Below are positions 9,192 to 17,955 of a stretch of 64,000 nucleotides of DNA, in pieces. The notes under the pieces were generated by a model, which saw only the letters and a list, made by a program, of their open reading frames with translations, was not told the DNA's origin and did no database searches. The DNA lies in assembly GCA_965115815.1 (NCBI GenBank), contig OZ220465.1:2294001-2358000 (forward strand), in the 5' to 3' direction. Source of the stretch: VXPW01 sp965115815. GTDB taxonomy: Bacteria > Pseudomonadota > Alphaproteobacteria > TMED109. How positions within the stretch are numbered: the first letter of the stretch is position 1; each line of letters opens with the position of its first letter. Both the position numbers and the translations under genes were made by a program.

Positions 9192-10424
9192 ATGGCCGAA
9201 AGGTCCACCTTCGCCCGGCGCGTCCGCGCCGCGAAGCCCCGGGCGACGAAATACGAAATCCGCGACGATGTCGTGAGCGGACTCGCGCTGGCAGTCCAGC
9301 CCACCGGAGGCCGGATCTTCTTCCTCGCCCGCATGGTACGCGGGCGCAGACGCTACGCCACCCTCGGCAGCGCCGACACCATGACGATCCCCGAAGCGCG
9401 GCGCGAGGCCCGCAGGCTCATCGCCGGCTTCGCCGACACCGCGCCCGGGGACAACGGCCCCCGCACGCCGGGACACCCGATGGACGCCTTCGCCGCCGAG
9501 TTCCTCGACCGGCAGGCCCGGCACTGGAAGCCCCGGACCCTGGAGACCAACGCCTACATGGTCCGCAACCATATCCTGCTCGCCTTCGGTCATATGACCG
9601 TGGACGCCATCACGGTCGAACAGGTTCGGGACTGGTTCGCCTCCCTGAGCGACCGGCCCGGCATCGCCAACCGCGCCATGCCGGTGCTGTCCATGATGAT
9701 GCGCATGGCCGAACTCTGGGGATACCGCGCCCATAACTCCAATCCCTGCAAGCATACCCGCCGCTACAGGATGACACCGAAGGAGCGGTTTCTGACCGCC
9801 GACGAGATGGCCCGGCTCAACGCCGTGCTGACCCGCGACGAGTTCTGGTGCCCGCATATCGTCGCCGTCATTCGTTTGCTGATGCTGACCGGCTGCCGCT
9901 TCAGCGAGATCGCCTCCCTCGAATGGAACTGGATCAGGGACAAGCGCATCCACCTTCCCGACTCGAAATCCGGGCCGCGCACGGTCTGGCTGTCGGACGC
10001 CGCGCGCGCCGTCATCGACGCCATCCCCCGATATAGCGCGGATTGCCCCTATCTCTTTCCCGCCCGTCCGCCGACGCGGCCCATCGACAACATTGCCTTC
10101 CAGTGGGACCGCATCCGCAACGAGGCCGGATTGCCCGGACTGCGCCTTCATGACCTGCGGCACACGTGGGCCTCGGTCGCCGCCATGAACGGCGTGGACA
10201 TGGTGACCGTCGCCAGGCTGCTCGGTCACGCCCTGGTCGAGACCACGGAGCGCTATGTCCATCTCTCCGACCAGTCCGTCGCAGACGCCGCCGACCGGGT
10301 ATCGAACCGCATCCATGCGGCCCTGGCCGGAAGGGAGGAAGGAAGCGGGCGGGCGTCCCGCGCCCTGCGTCCGACCCAGGCTGACATCCATCCCAAGGGA
10401 GCCCTCGGCTATGTCCACATTTGA
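9192..10424 (+). CDS. Tyrosine recombinase (phage-type integrase)
   Basis: A 410-residue integrase. The ATG at 9192 (MAERSTFARRVRAAKP) follows an AGGGAG site and begins the conserved N-terminal Arm-type domain (ISGLALAV-like, VVSGLALAVQPTGGRIFF). The core-binding domain spans about 100-180. The catalytic domain shows Arg in LTGCRFSEIASLEW, the LHDLRHTWAS box, LLGHALVETTERYVHLSD with the His and the Tyr nucleophile. All five expected catalytic positions are present. Its end overlaps the start of a second, broken integrase by 14 bp, a tandem pair seen on integrative elements. Confidence 0.9.
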   Translation: MAERSTFARRVRAAKPRATKYEIRDDVVSGLALAVQPTGGRIFFLARMVRGRRRYATLGSADTMTIPEARREARRLIAGFADTAPGDNGPRTPGHPMDAFAAEFLDRQARHWKPRTLETNAYMVRNHILLAFGHMTVDAITVEQVRDWFASLSDRPGIANRAMPVLSMMMRMAELWGYRAHNSNPCKHTRRYRMTPKERFLTADEMARLNAVLTRDEFWCPHIVAVIRLLMLTGCRFSEIASLEWNWIRDKRIHLPDSKSGPRTVWLSDAARAVIDAIPRYSADCPYLFPARPPTRPIDNIAFQWDRIRNEAGLPGLRLHDLRHTWASVAAMNGVDMVTVARLLGHALVETTERYVHLSDQSVADAADRVSNRIHAALAGREEGSGRASRALRPTQADIHPKGALGYVHI

Positions 10425-11609
10425 CCTCACGCCGCGCCTTGCCCGCGAGGCCAGGTCCAACGGCAAGGACACCATTCTGTTCGACAAGGCGCTCACCGGT
10501 TTCGGGCTGCGTATCCATCCCTCGGGCCGCAAGGTCTGGATCGTCCAGGCCCGCATCGAGGGGCGGAGCCGCCGTATCGTCATTGCCCGGCACGGCGAGA
10601 TGGAGTTGGCGCAAGCCCGCCGCCGCGCCCGCGACATGCTCGCGCGCATCCGTGCGGGCGGGAACCCGGCCGACGACATCCGCAGTGAAAGGGAGACCCC
10701 GGTTCGCCGACGAGGATCTGCGGCACTGCGAACCGCTCTGGAAGCCCTCCGGGCCCAGGACAGTGCGCATCTATCTCAAGGCCCGCATCCTGCCCGTTTT
10801 CGGCGGGATGCCGGTGGACCGTGTCGGACCCGAGGATGTTGCCGCGTGGTTCGACGCGGCGAGCAGGGACAAGCCCGACGCGGCCAATCGCGCCTTCGAG
10901 ATATTGCGCGCGATGATGTTCCGGGCCGAGGAATGGGGATTGCGCGAACGCGGCTCAAACCCCTGTCTCGGCATTGCCAGGAACCCGGCGAAGAAGGTTG
11001 CCCGGTTCCTCGACGCGGAAGAGCTGGCCCGGCTCGGGCGTGCGCTCGACGCCCACTAGGACCGATGACCCGAGGCCGTCGCCGCCATCCGGCTGCTGGC
11101 GCTTACCGGCTGCCGCCGCAGCGAGGTGCTCAACCTGCGCTGGCGCAACATTGGCGCGGACGCCTTGAACCTCGGCGATTCGAAAACCGGCCCGCGCGCC
11201 GTGCCGCTCGGCGAGGCCGCACGGGCGCTCATCGAGGCGCTGCCCGGCCTCCGTGACCCGGACGCGTTCCTGTTCCCGCGCCATGCCGAAGGCCGGGGCA
11301 CCAGCAGCCTCGCGACCCTGCTGGCGCACGGTCTGCGAGGATGCCAGGCTCGGCAGGGTCCGCCTGCACGACCTGCGCCACACCGCAGCGAGCCACGCCG
11401 TCATGGCGGGCGAAAACCTGTCCCTGGTCGGCAAGCTGCTCGGCCACCGGCGCCTTCGTACGACGGCAGGCTACGCCCACCTCGCCGATACCCATCTCGT
11501 CGAGGCGGCGGAGAAGGTAGGAAACCTCATCGCGGCGGCTATGGAAGGAGGAACGGCACCGCCGCCTTCCCACCTCCTCCCGCACCGCAGGCATGACCAC
11601 CGGGTCTGA
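10411..11609 (+). pseudogene. Second tyrosine integrase, with two stops and two frameshifts
   Basis: The start ATG (MSTFDLTPRLAREARSNGKD) lies inside the end of the intact integrase. The first frameshift is near 10697. The frame then reads to TAG at 11057-11059 and TGA at 11066-11068, where EDRWPEAV would be expected (H-stop-DR-stop-PEAV). A second shift falls near 11325, after which the catalytic tail continues (VRLHDLRHTAASHAV, LLGHRR, TTAGYAHLAD). The gene resembles its neighbour in layout but is clearly dead. Confidence 0.88.
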
Positions 11610-11762
11610 CATTGCGCCTTGCGTTCCCTTCCGGCTATGCGCCGTTATTGGACTCGGCAATGGCCAAAGGATGACCGGCAAAGGACGCAAGTAGCCTTGC
11701 CGCTGGATGGAACCCTTCCATGCCCCTTGACCGAAATACCCCAGTGGGTCATATAATGAAAA

Positions 11763-12101
11763 ATGCAAACGGTCGCCGAGACCCCGACCTTCACCCGGCA
11801 GGCGGACCGGCTGTTCAGCGAGGACGAGCGGCAGGCGCTGATCGACCATCTGGCCGAACATCCCTTGGCGGGCGACGAGATTCCGGGCACGGGCGGCATC
11901 CGGAAGCTGCGCTTCGCCGCCTCGGGCCGGGGCAAGAGGGGCGGCGCGCGGGTAGTCTATTTCTACGGTGGTGACACCATGCCGGTCTATGCGCTTCTCG
12001 CCTATGCAAAGTCCGCGAAGACCGACTTGAGCCCATCCGAACGCCGCGCCGTGGCCGGCATCGTTGCAGCGATCAAGCGCGCCGAAAGGGAAAACCGATG
12101 A
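11763..12101 (+). CDS. RelE/HigB-family toxin
   Basis: A 112-residue protein with the pattern of the RelE/ParE superfamily: TFTRQADRLFSEDERQALI, PLAGDEIPGTGGIRKLRFA, GARVVYFYGGDTMPVYALL and AKSAKTDLSPSERR. The sequence GIRKLR...ARVVYF is typical of HigB2-like mRNA interferases. The stop overlaps the ATG of the downstream antitoxin (ATGA at 12098), the toxin-first order of higBA modules. The frame is complete, unlike the other toxin genes nearby. Confidence 0.88.
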   Translation: MQTVAETPTFTRQADRLFSEDERQALIDHLAEHPLAGDEIPGTGGIRKLRFAASGRGKRGGARVVYFYGGDTMPVYALLAYAKSAKTDLSPSERRAVAGIVAAIKRAERENR

Positions 12102-12379
12102 GCACATTCGGAGACGACCTGATCCAGTCCCTCAACGAGGCCCTTGCCCACGCCAAGGTCAAAGGTCCCGCCATCGTACATGCGCCCGTGACGCCGCGCG
12201 AGATTCGCAGGCAGGCCAAGCTGACACAGGCGCAGATGGCGCCCCTGATGGGGATGAGCGTATCCGGTTACCGGAAGTGGGAGCAGGGCACGCGGCGCAT
12301 CAGCGGCCCGGCGGCAACACTGCTGCGCGTGATCCAGAAAGAGCCGGAGGCCGTCAGGCGGGCGCTGTTGTCCGGCTGA
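12098..12379 (+). CDS. XRE-family antitoxin, partner of the upstream RelE-like toxin
   Basis: A 93-residue protein with a C-terminal helix-turn-helix (about 48-80: LTQAQMAPLMGMSVSGYRKWEQG) followed by PAATLLRVIQKEPEAV, the usual tail of HigA/RelB-like XRE antitoxins. The N-terminal 40 residues probably wrap the toxin. It overlaps the toxin by 4 bp. IS630 inserted 22 bp after its stop. Confidence 0.88.
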   Translation: MSTFGDDLIQSLNEALAHAKVKGPAIVHAPVTPREIRRQAKLTQAQMAPLMGMSVSGYRKWEQGTRRISGPAATLLRVIQKEPEAVRRALLSG

Positions 12380-12412
12380 AAGATGCATTATCGCAACCCT
12401 AGTAGTACGGAA

Positions 12413-13104
12413 TCATTGGATTGCTGGGTATAGAGACTTCAGTTTCACCCGGGCGTCTGCCGTCGTGAACCGCCAGTCGACCGTGCCGCCGGCCGCGTTG
12501 CGGCGCTTGACCCACGCCGCGGTCTCCCGCAGCAGGGTGGCGCGGTCGGGAATGCGTCGTCGAAGACACTGTCGCGACCACGCGCCGATTTCGATCTCGG
12601 CCATGGTGAGCCAGCTTCCGTGCTTCGGCGTGTACCGAAACTCGAACCGCTTTCGCACTCGCATGGCCTCCCGGGGGGCAAAGGCCTCATACAACGATGC
12701 GGGGCCGTGCGTGTTCAGGTTGTCCATGACCCGTACGATCTTCTTGTCGGGGAAGTGATCATCCGCGAGTTCCCGGATGAACTGCGCCCAGTCCCGCGCC
12801 GTGCGGCGATCGGTGACCTTCACCGTACGCCCGTTTTCATTGGGCGCGAACGCCAGGAAGAGATGGGCCGTGCCGTTTCGCTCGTATTCGTAGTCGACGA
12901 TTTCCGGCTGCCCGGGCCGCACGGGGCGGGGAAGGCGGGTTTCCTTGGTCTGCTGCCGACTGGTCTCATCCATGCAGACCAAAACCTCGTTTTCGGCAAA
13001 ATCCCGCTGATACGTGTCCAGCACCTCCTCCATCGCCGCCACGAACGGCGCGTTGCGGCTCGGGGGAATGCACCCGTACTGCTTCAACCAAGGCTTGATC
13101 TCCT
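12413..13104 (-). pseudogene. IS630 transposase, C-terminal catalytic half (copy 1)
   Basis: Contains the DDE catalytic domain: VCMDETSRQQ (first Asp), RVMDNLNTHGPASLYEAF (second Asp) and TPKHGSWLTMAEIE (Glu). It begins at IKPWLKQY-like sequence directly after the T7 run where the 164-bp element inserted, so it is severed from its N-terminal half at 15099-15521. The local ATG at 13087 is internal. Confidence 0.85.
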
Positions 13105-13272
13105 TTTTTTGTATCTACTCACCCCCCTACTGACGAAGATCGACCCGCTTCTTGTCAGCCGGAACACGCACCTCCGGTCATCGGTCGCGAGCGAGTTAAA
13201 GGGACAAGGGAAAATGCCGGATCCGAACCCGTCAGGAAAAACGATTCGTCATCAGTAGGGGGGTGAGTAGAT

Positions 13273-15091
13273 AGTGCCCGCACCGAAAAAGTACAATGGC
13301 TTGACTCTGAAAGTGGAATCGTGATATAGAGGGGACGAAGAATCCCGCTTTGATGCGGGAATCGGCCGATGAGGTCAAGAATCGGCCGGATTTTCGGAAA
13401 TCTTCGCGAGAATTGCCATGCGAAACGTCATTCGCCTGCAGATGGAATTGGGTCAGGTTGCGATCGAGGAGATCGAGATCGACGAGAACTCGCGGGATGA
13501 CATTCCGCCGCTGCTGCTCGGGCTTCGGCACGTGTATGCCGACCGGTCGGTTCGTGCCCGGTTGTTCGAGATCCTGGAGCAGGGGATCCTTCCCGAGGTG
13601 TCCCACACGAAAGGGCGTCCCGGCATGGAGCTGTGGAGGATCCTCGTGATGGGTCTCCTGAAGCAGGTCCTGGGGTGTGACTTCGATCGTCTGCACGAGC
13701 TGGTGAACCAACACCCTACCGTTCGGAAGTTTCTGGGACACTCCGACTTCTGGGACGAGACCCGGTACCGGTATCCCACGGTGGTACACAACGTGAGCCT
13801 GCTGACGCCGGACGTGCTGGGGGAGGTGTTGCAGCTGATCGCGGAGAGCGGCCATGCGCTGGTGCGGAAGCGGAAGCGGAAGCGGAAGAGCGGCCCGGGC
13901 GGTCGCCCGTCGAAGGAGCCCCTGCGGGGCCGCTGTGATTCGTTCGTGGTGAAGACGGATGTGCACTTCCCGACGGACGTCAACCTGCTGTGGGATGCGA
14001 TGCGTTGCCTGGTGCGCGAGACGGGCCGCTCAGCCCTGCGGGCGGGGGTGTCCGGAGGGCGGCAGTGGCGGCATCGGAGCCGGAGGCTGCAGCGGCTCTT
14101 TCAGAAGGTTCGGCGGACCCGGCGGGCCCGTCCGGGGCCGATCCAAGCGTACCTCGACGCCTGCTGGGAGGAGGTCCGACGGGCGGAAGCGACGGTTCCC
14201 GCGCTTCGGGAGCAAGGCGTCGGAGCCCCCAGGATTCTCCGGATCGAGTCGTACCTCAAACATGCCCGGAGGCAGCTCGACCAAGTGGACCGCCGCCTGC
14301 TGAAAGGCGAGAAGATCCCGCAGGAAGAGAAGGTGTTTTCGATCTTCGAGGAGCACACGCGCTGGTGTGTGAAGGGCAAGGCCGGGGTTCCGGTGGAACT
14401 CGGAGTGCCGGTGGCCGTGCTGGAGGATCAGCACGGCTTCCTCCTACACTCCCGGATCCTGTGGGAAGGCGGAGACGTGGATCATGCCGTGCCCATGATC
14501 CGGGAAGCCCAGGCCCGCTTCCCCGACCTCCGCCTGTGCAGCTTCGATCGGGGGTTCCACAGTCCCTCCAACCGGATCGCACTGGACGAACTGCTGGATC
14601 ACAACGTGCTGCCGAAGAAGGGAAAACTCGGTCCGGCCGACCGGAAACGGGTCGCCGACCCGACGTTCCGGGAGATGCGCCGGCAGCATCCGGCCGTGGA
14701 GTCCGCCATCAATAATCTCGAGCAGCGCGGCATGGATCGGGTCCTGTCGTATGGGGCGGAGGGTTTTGCGCGGATGGTGGCGCTCTCCATGGTGGCCTTC
14801 AATGTTCACCGCATCGGGTTGCTGCTGCAGAGACAAGCCCGGGCCCAAGCCCGACGACGACGAAGACGCGCCGCCTGACAGCGGCGCCCCCACCCCATCC
14901 GCGAAGCTCGCCGGGAGCGGGAACGGAACCGCTCGCCCTAGCGTCCGGATTCTGGGTGGGAAGGGCCCGGATGCCGCTGCGAATCGGCAGGAATCCCCTG
15001 GAAACGGAGCGACCGGAGGCCCCGGAGGGTGGGTCCAACCCGAAATTTCGCCGGAAGGGCCGCCAAAATGACCATTTTCGGTGCGGGCACT
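13273..15091 (+). mobile_element. ISNCY-family (ISDol1-like) element, copy 1
   Basis: A 1819-bp element with inverted ends AGTGCCCGCACCGAAAA and 4-bp target duplication AGAT (13269-13272 and 15092-15095). It holds a single transposase gene. It is nearly identical to the copies at 48590-50404 and 50807-52627, so this family has moved recently. Confidence 0.9.
13418..14878 (+). CDS. ISNCY-family transposase (copy 1)
   Basis: A 486-residue protein resembling ISDol1-type transposases: IEEIEIDENSRDDIPPLL, GRPGMELWRILVMGLLKQVL, DFDRLHELVNQH, DSFVVKTDVHFPTDVNLLWD and CSFDRGFHSPSN. A KRKRKRKSG stretch near 150 and a C-terminal RARRRRRRAA tail are strongly basic. The copies differ by the number of Lys-Arg repeats (this one has three pairs). 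The frame is intact, and this enzyme is the best candidate to mobilise the 195-bp MITEs. Confidence 0.87.
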   Translation: MRNVIRLQMELGQVAIEEIEIDENSRDDIPPLLLGLRHVYADRSVRARLFEILEQGILPEVSHTKGRPGMELWRILVMGLLKQVLGCDFDRLHELVNQHPTVRKFLGHSDFWDETRYRYPTVVHNVSLLTPDVLGEVLQLIAESGHALVRKRKRKRKSGPGGRPSKEPLRGRCDSFVVKTDVHFPTDVNLLWDAMRCLVRETGRSALRAGVSGGRQWRHRSRRLQRLFQKVRRTRRARPGPIQAYLDACWEEVRRAEATVPALREQGVGAPRILRIESYLKHARRQLDQVDRRLLKGEKIPQEEKVFSIFEEHTRWCVKGKAGVPVELGVPVAVLEDQHGFLLHSRILWEGGDVDHAVPMIREAQARFPDLRLCSFDRGFHSPSNRIALDELLDHNVLPKKGKLGPADRKRVADPTFREMRRQHPAVESAINNLEQRGMDRVLSYGAEGFARMVALSMVAFNVHRIGLLLQRQARAQARRRRRRAA

Positions 15092-15098
15092 AGATACC

Positions 15099-15521
15099 TT
15101 TTTTTCAGAGTCCTCCGCACCGTTTCTTTCGAGATGCTCTCGACGATCTCCATCTCCATCAGACGACCGGCCAGCAGCTTCAGCGTCCAGCGAACACAAC
15201 CCTCGGGCGGGGAAGAACAGGCCAGAGCCACCCGCTTCGCCTCCTTCGCCCCGTCCAGGAGTTTCGGTCGGCGGTTCTCCTGCTCCCGACGGCGGAGGGA
15301 GGCCTCCAGACCCTCCAGAACACAGCGCTTGCGCAGGCGTTCGACCGTCGAAGCGCCGATACCCAGGCCGCGCGCGATGTCGACATCCCGGAGTTTGCCG
15401 CCGTCGCGCCCCTCGTCTGCCATCAGCAGAATCTGCGCCCGACGACGACGCCAGGCGGCTCCGGTACCGTCGACGATCGCCTGGAGTTCCCGACGCTCCG
15501 ACGCCGAAAGGCGCACTCGAG
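15099..15521 (-). pseudogene. IS630 transposase, N-terminal half (copy 1)
   Basis: Reads LSASERRELQAIVDGTGAAW, then the helix-turn-helix region DVDIARGLGIGASTVERLRK, ending ISKETVRRTLKK at the A7 run where the 164-bp element sits. The first dozen codons (MANPQGRKL, starting at 17153) are separated by the group II intron relic. In copy 2 the same two halves meet at an A7 run with a frame change. Confidence 0.8.
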
Positions 15522-15597
15522 CCGGGTAGGAGGGGTCGTTGCCGAGCCCCTCCCCCCAGTTACGGTAGGAATGCGCATTACTGCGCACCCCCCGCGC

Positions 15598-15630
15598 AGA
15601 TCCGGACATGGACGTTAATCCATCCGGCTC
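15598..15630 (-). ncRNA. Group II intron domain-V-like hairpin (copy A)
   Basis: On the minus strand it starts GAGCCGGATGG and ends CATGTCCGGATCT. The outer arms pair, with the AGC triad at the start expected of domain V, and an inner stem TGGA/TCCA caps it. Copy B at 61761-61793 differs by a single base in the loop. Confidence 0.6.
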
Positions 15631-16253
15631 CTACCTCGGGTGCTGGACGGCAAACCGCGGATCCGGCCATGGGCGGCGGAGGATTGCGCGCGACCCAGAA
15701 CTCTCGGTCCTGCGCTCCCGTCGCTTCCGGTCGAACCTTGCGGCGTTCCGGATCCGGTCCGCCGCCTGAGGCACGCTTGCCCGACACTGCGTTCGGCGCG
15801 TGCTTTGGCGTCCCGAATTCCCCTTGGTTGGGGCCCTTTCCTCCAGCCACTCCGCAGGAGCGGACGCTCCCTGGTTCGCCGCCTTCCCAGGTCGTACGGC
15901 CCCATCCGACTTCTTCCAGCCGTTCGTCATAGGCTTCGGGTTTCTCCTTCCCTACGCGGTCCCGCCACGATCGGCGGGACCGCTTGAAGATCTCCCAGGG
16001 TCCCAACCGAAGACGTACGGACGTGTATGGGTTCTCGGACACCGCGGGGCTCGCCGGCATCTCACCAAATCGATGCCTGCGATGGTGCCTTCGGCCGATC
16101 TGAAAACCTCGGCACCCCGGATCATCGTATTTTCGGTGCTCATTAGCCCCACCCATCCGCGCCGCTACCGACGCTTCGCCTGCCCCCTCGCGGGAACCGA
16201 CGCACGGCTCGCGGAGAAACGCGGTTTGGTTACTCCTTCGTTCCAGGGGACTC

Positions 16254-16664
16254 TCACCCCCTGTCTTCTGCCAGTTCGCCTGGCACACCAGATCCGGACG
16301 TGCCCGCATTAGGGCATCCGGTTCCGTACAGGACAGGTTCGCTCAAGCGGTCCCGTATCCGTGCATGATCTTGGCCGTCGGCATGCCGGGCATCCTTCTC
16401 CAGGACGCCCGCCCGCAGCCATGGGTTGATCCTGCGACGGATGACACCGTCCTTGATCCACAGGTCCAGAAAGGCGCGGAGTTCCCGATGCGGGATGCTG
16501 TCGAAATCCTTCGACACCTCCGCATCGATCACCCCGCGCTTCTTCTTCGCCTGCGCGGCTATCCACTGTTGTTCCGTTGACGGGTTGGAAGCTCTCCGTG
16601 TCTCTTCCACCGTTTCCCTCCAGGGGTTCGGTTCCTGCAGCACGCCCCTTCCCTCCAGCGGCAC
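16254..16664 (-). pseudogene. Group II intron reverse transcriptase fragment
   Basis: A short block matches the palm region of intron-encoded reverse transcriptases: KKRGVIDAEVSKDFDSIPHRELRAF, then DGVIRRRINPWLRAGVLEKDA. The family has F-D-x-I-x-H-x-x-L here. The rest of the enzyme, including the YADD active site and maturase domain, is missing on both sides, so an internal deletion joined intron RNA domains to this piece. Confidence 0.75.
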
Positions 16665-17395
16665 CCGGTGGACCCGGTTCCCCGCCTTCGCCGGTACTAG
16701 GAGCGAGCTACGACTTCCGGTTTCCGTCTGGCCTTCGGCTCATGGGTTTCGCCAGCCGGCTCCGCAGGTTCGACCTGCGGGCAGAAACCGGATCTCCCAG
16801 GTTCCCTGGCAAGCCCTCCCGCGGCTTTGCGTCGTTCTCGGACCCCGGACGGTCCGTTGCGCCTTGCCCCTACACGCGGCGCGCCGGTGCGGCCCCCACT
16901 GCTCGAACGATGAAGGCACCGACGTTGCGGAGTACGAGGCTCCCTAGCGACGCTTCGCCGCCCGCTGTGTACGCTTCACGACGTGCGGTACCGCACGCCC
17001 TGCCACACTCGCTCCCGGCGGGCGGGCTCACCTTTGCCGGGCGGGGGTCGAACCCGCAGGCTTGCGACGAAAGGTTTCAACCTACGTCATGGTTTCCCCC
17101 TCTCCAGGGCTTGGCCTGGCGCAATCGAGCTTCCTGCCCTGAGGATTGGCCATGATCCACTCCGATCCCCGCACCGAACCCCTGCAGACAGGCTCGGTTC
17201 CCGGAAACCGGATCCGCCCGATCCCAAGAGAGCGTGAGCGCCTGCACGTTCGGCATCGGGTCTGTGGGGATGAACAAGAAAGCGCCGTACCGATCGGGCG
17301 CTCACGCGTGCCGACACGCACCGACACGGGGCCGACACGGACCGACACGGAAATCTTGCCAGAATACTATCGTCAGTTCAACGTTTCCGTACTAC

Positions 17396-17955
17396 TAGGC
17401 GCGCCGTCGAAAATCCTGCACCCCATCTGTAGGCTGTAACAACGCTGGCATACAGGCCAACTTCTCGTGGCCGCTGCGTCACGGAGATGGAGTTGTCCGC
17501 GGTCTCGCTGTCGTGGTCACCTCCTCTCCTGGGCCAGTCAGGTTCTCGGCGCAGATTGCGAACACATACTCGATACCATTCTCCAGTTCTGTCGCCTTGT
17601 GACTCGTTGCCGTTCCAGACAAATCTTCCCGGTTCCAGCCACTCTTTGATTTAAACGGCATACCATCTGTCTTCTTCCACCGCACCTGCACTTCCGTGAC
17701 CGGACATCCGATTCCGGACGGGTTGTGACCTCGATCCCATGGTCCGTGGACCGGACGGCGAATCGGGCGACAGGGAGCCATCCGGCCCATGAGCCGCTAT
17801 CATGTTGGTCCGTCGCGCAGCGCCGGCTACGAGAGAGTGTCGACAGGGCGTTCTGCGGGACCGCCAACCGCTCGGGCCGCGTCGGACCAACGTGGCGGTC
17901 CTAGGGCCGGCCGGGCACACTGCGTCTCCGTGGAACCGGAACGGTCAGGTACCGC
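17396..17955. other. Gap between IS630 and hsdM with one gene relic
   Basis: Apart from the fibronectin-type fragment at 17479-17700, no gene or strong signal is visible. The 150 bp before hsdM presumably contain the operon promoter, but I cannot pick a convincing -35/-10 pair. Confidence 0.4.
17479..17790 (-). pseudogene. Fragment of a fibronectin type III-like protein
   Basis: A minus-strand frame ends with VQVRWKKTDGMPFKSKSGWN, then TATSHKATELENGIEYVFAICAENLTGPGEEVTTTARP, which has the strand pattern of an FN3 domain (RWKK ... L.NG.EY.F.I.AEN..G.G). Only one domain-length segment remains and nothing similar lies upstream. It is probably the tail of a lost surface or secreted protein. Confidence 0.5.

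Larger units (their letters stand above)
13111..15097. mobile_element. 164-bp MITE-like element, interrupted by ISNCY
   Basis: The left end starts GTATCTACTC at 13111 and forms a perfect 23-bp inverted repeat ending CTACTGA (13133). The right end is the complement, 13252-13272 plus 15096-15097, because the ISNCY element (13273-15091) landed inside it and duplicated AGAT. Removing ISNCY leaves 164 bp flanked by the 8-bp duplication CTTTTTTT (13103-13110 and 15098-15105). It has no coding capacity. The parent family is not recognised. Confidence 0.8.
15522..17124 (-). mobile_element. Decayed group II intron inserted in IS630
   Basis: Compared with IS630 copy 2, about 1.6 kb is inserted after the transposase start codons (GGAAGCTC ... 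TCGAGTG on the minus strand). The insert begins TTGCGCCAGGCC and carries a reverse-transcriptase fragment (16254-16664). Near its 3' end it holds a domain-V-like hairpin (15598-15630), followed by stem-loops that each end CCTACC. A second copy of the last 415 bp lies at 61685-62100. The encoded protein is only a fragment, so the intron is probably immobile. Exact boundaries are uncertain by a few bases. Confidence 0.7.
12402..17395 (-). mobile_element. IS630-family element, copy 1, carrying three later insertions
   Basis: The outer ends are GTAGTACGGAAT (12402) and its complement (ending 17395), each flanked by TA, the IS630 target. Copy 2 at 52633-54006 shows the uninterrupted form. Here it is split by a 164-bp element (13111-15097) inserted with 8-bp duplication CTTTTTTT, by an ISNCY element inside that one, and by a group II intron relic (about 15522-17124) just after the transposase start. 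IS630's own parts are 12402-13110, 15098-15521 and 17125-17395. Confidence 0.88.

Noticed and set aside
17041..17062. A tRNA T-arm-like GCGGG-TTCGACC-CCCGC hairpin on the minus strand
   Set aside because: No matching acceptor, D-arm or anticodon arm upstream, and the upstream sequence is shared with the intron relic at 1345-1419 that lacks this arm.
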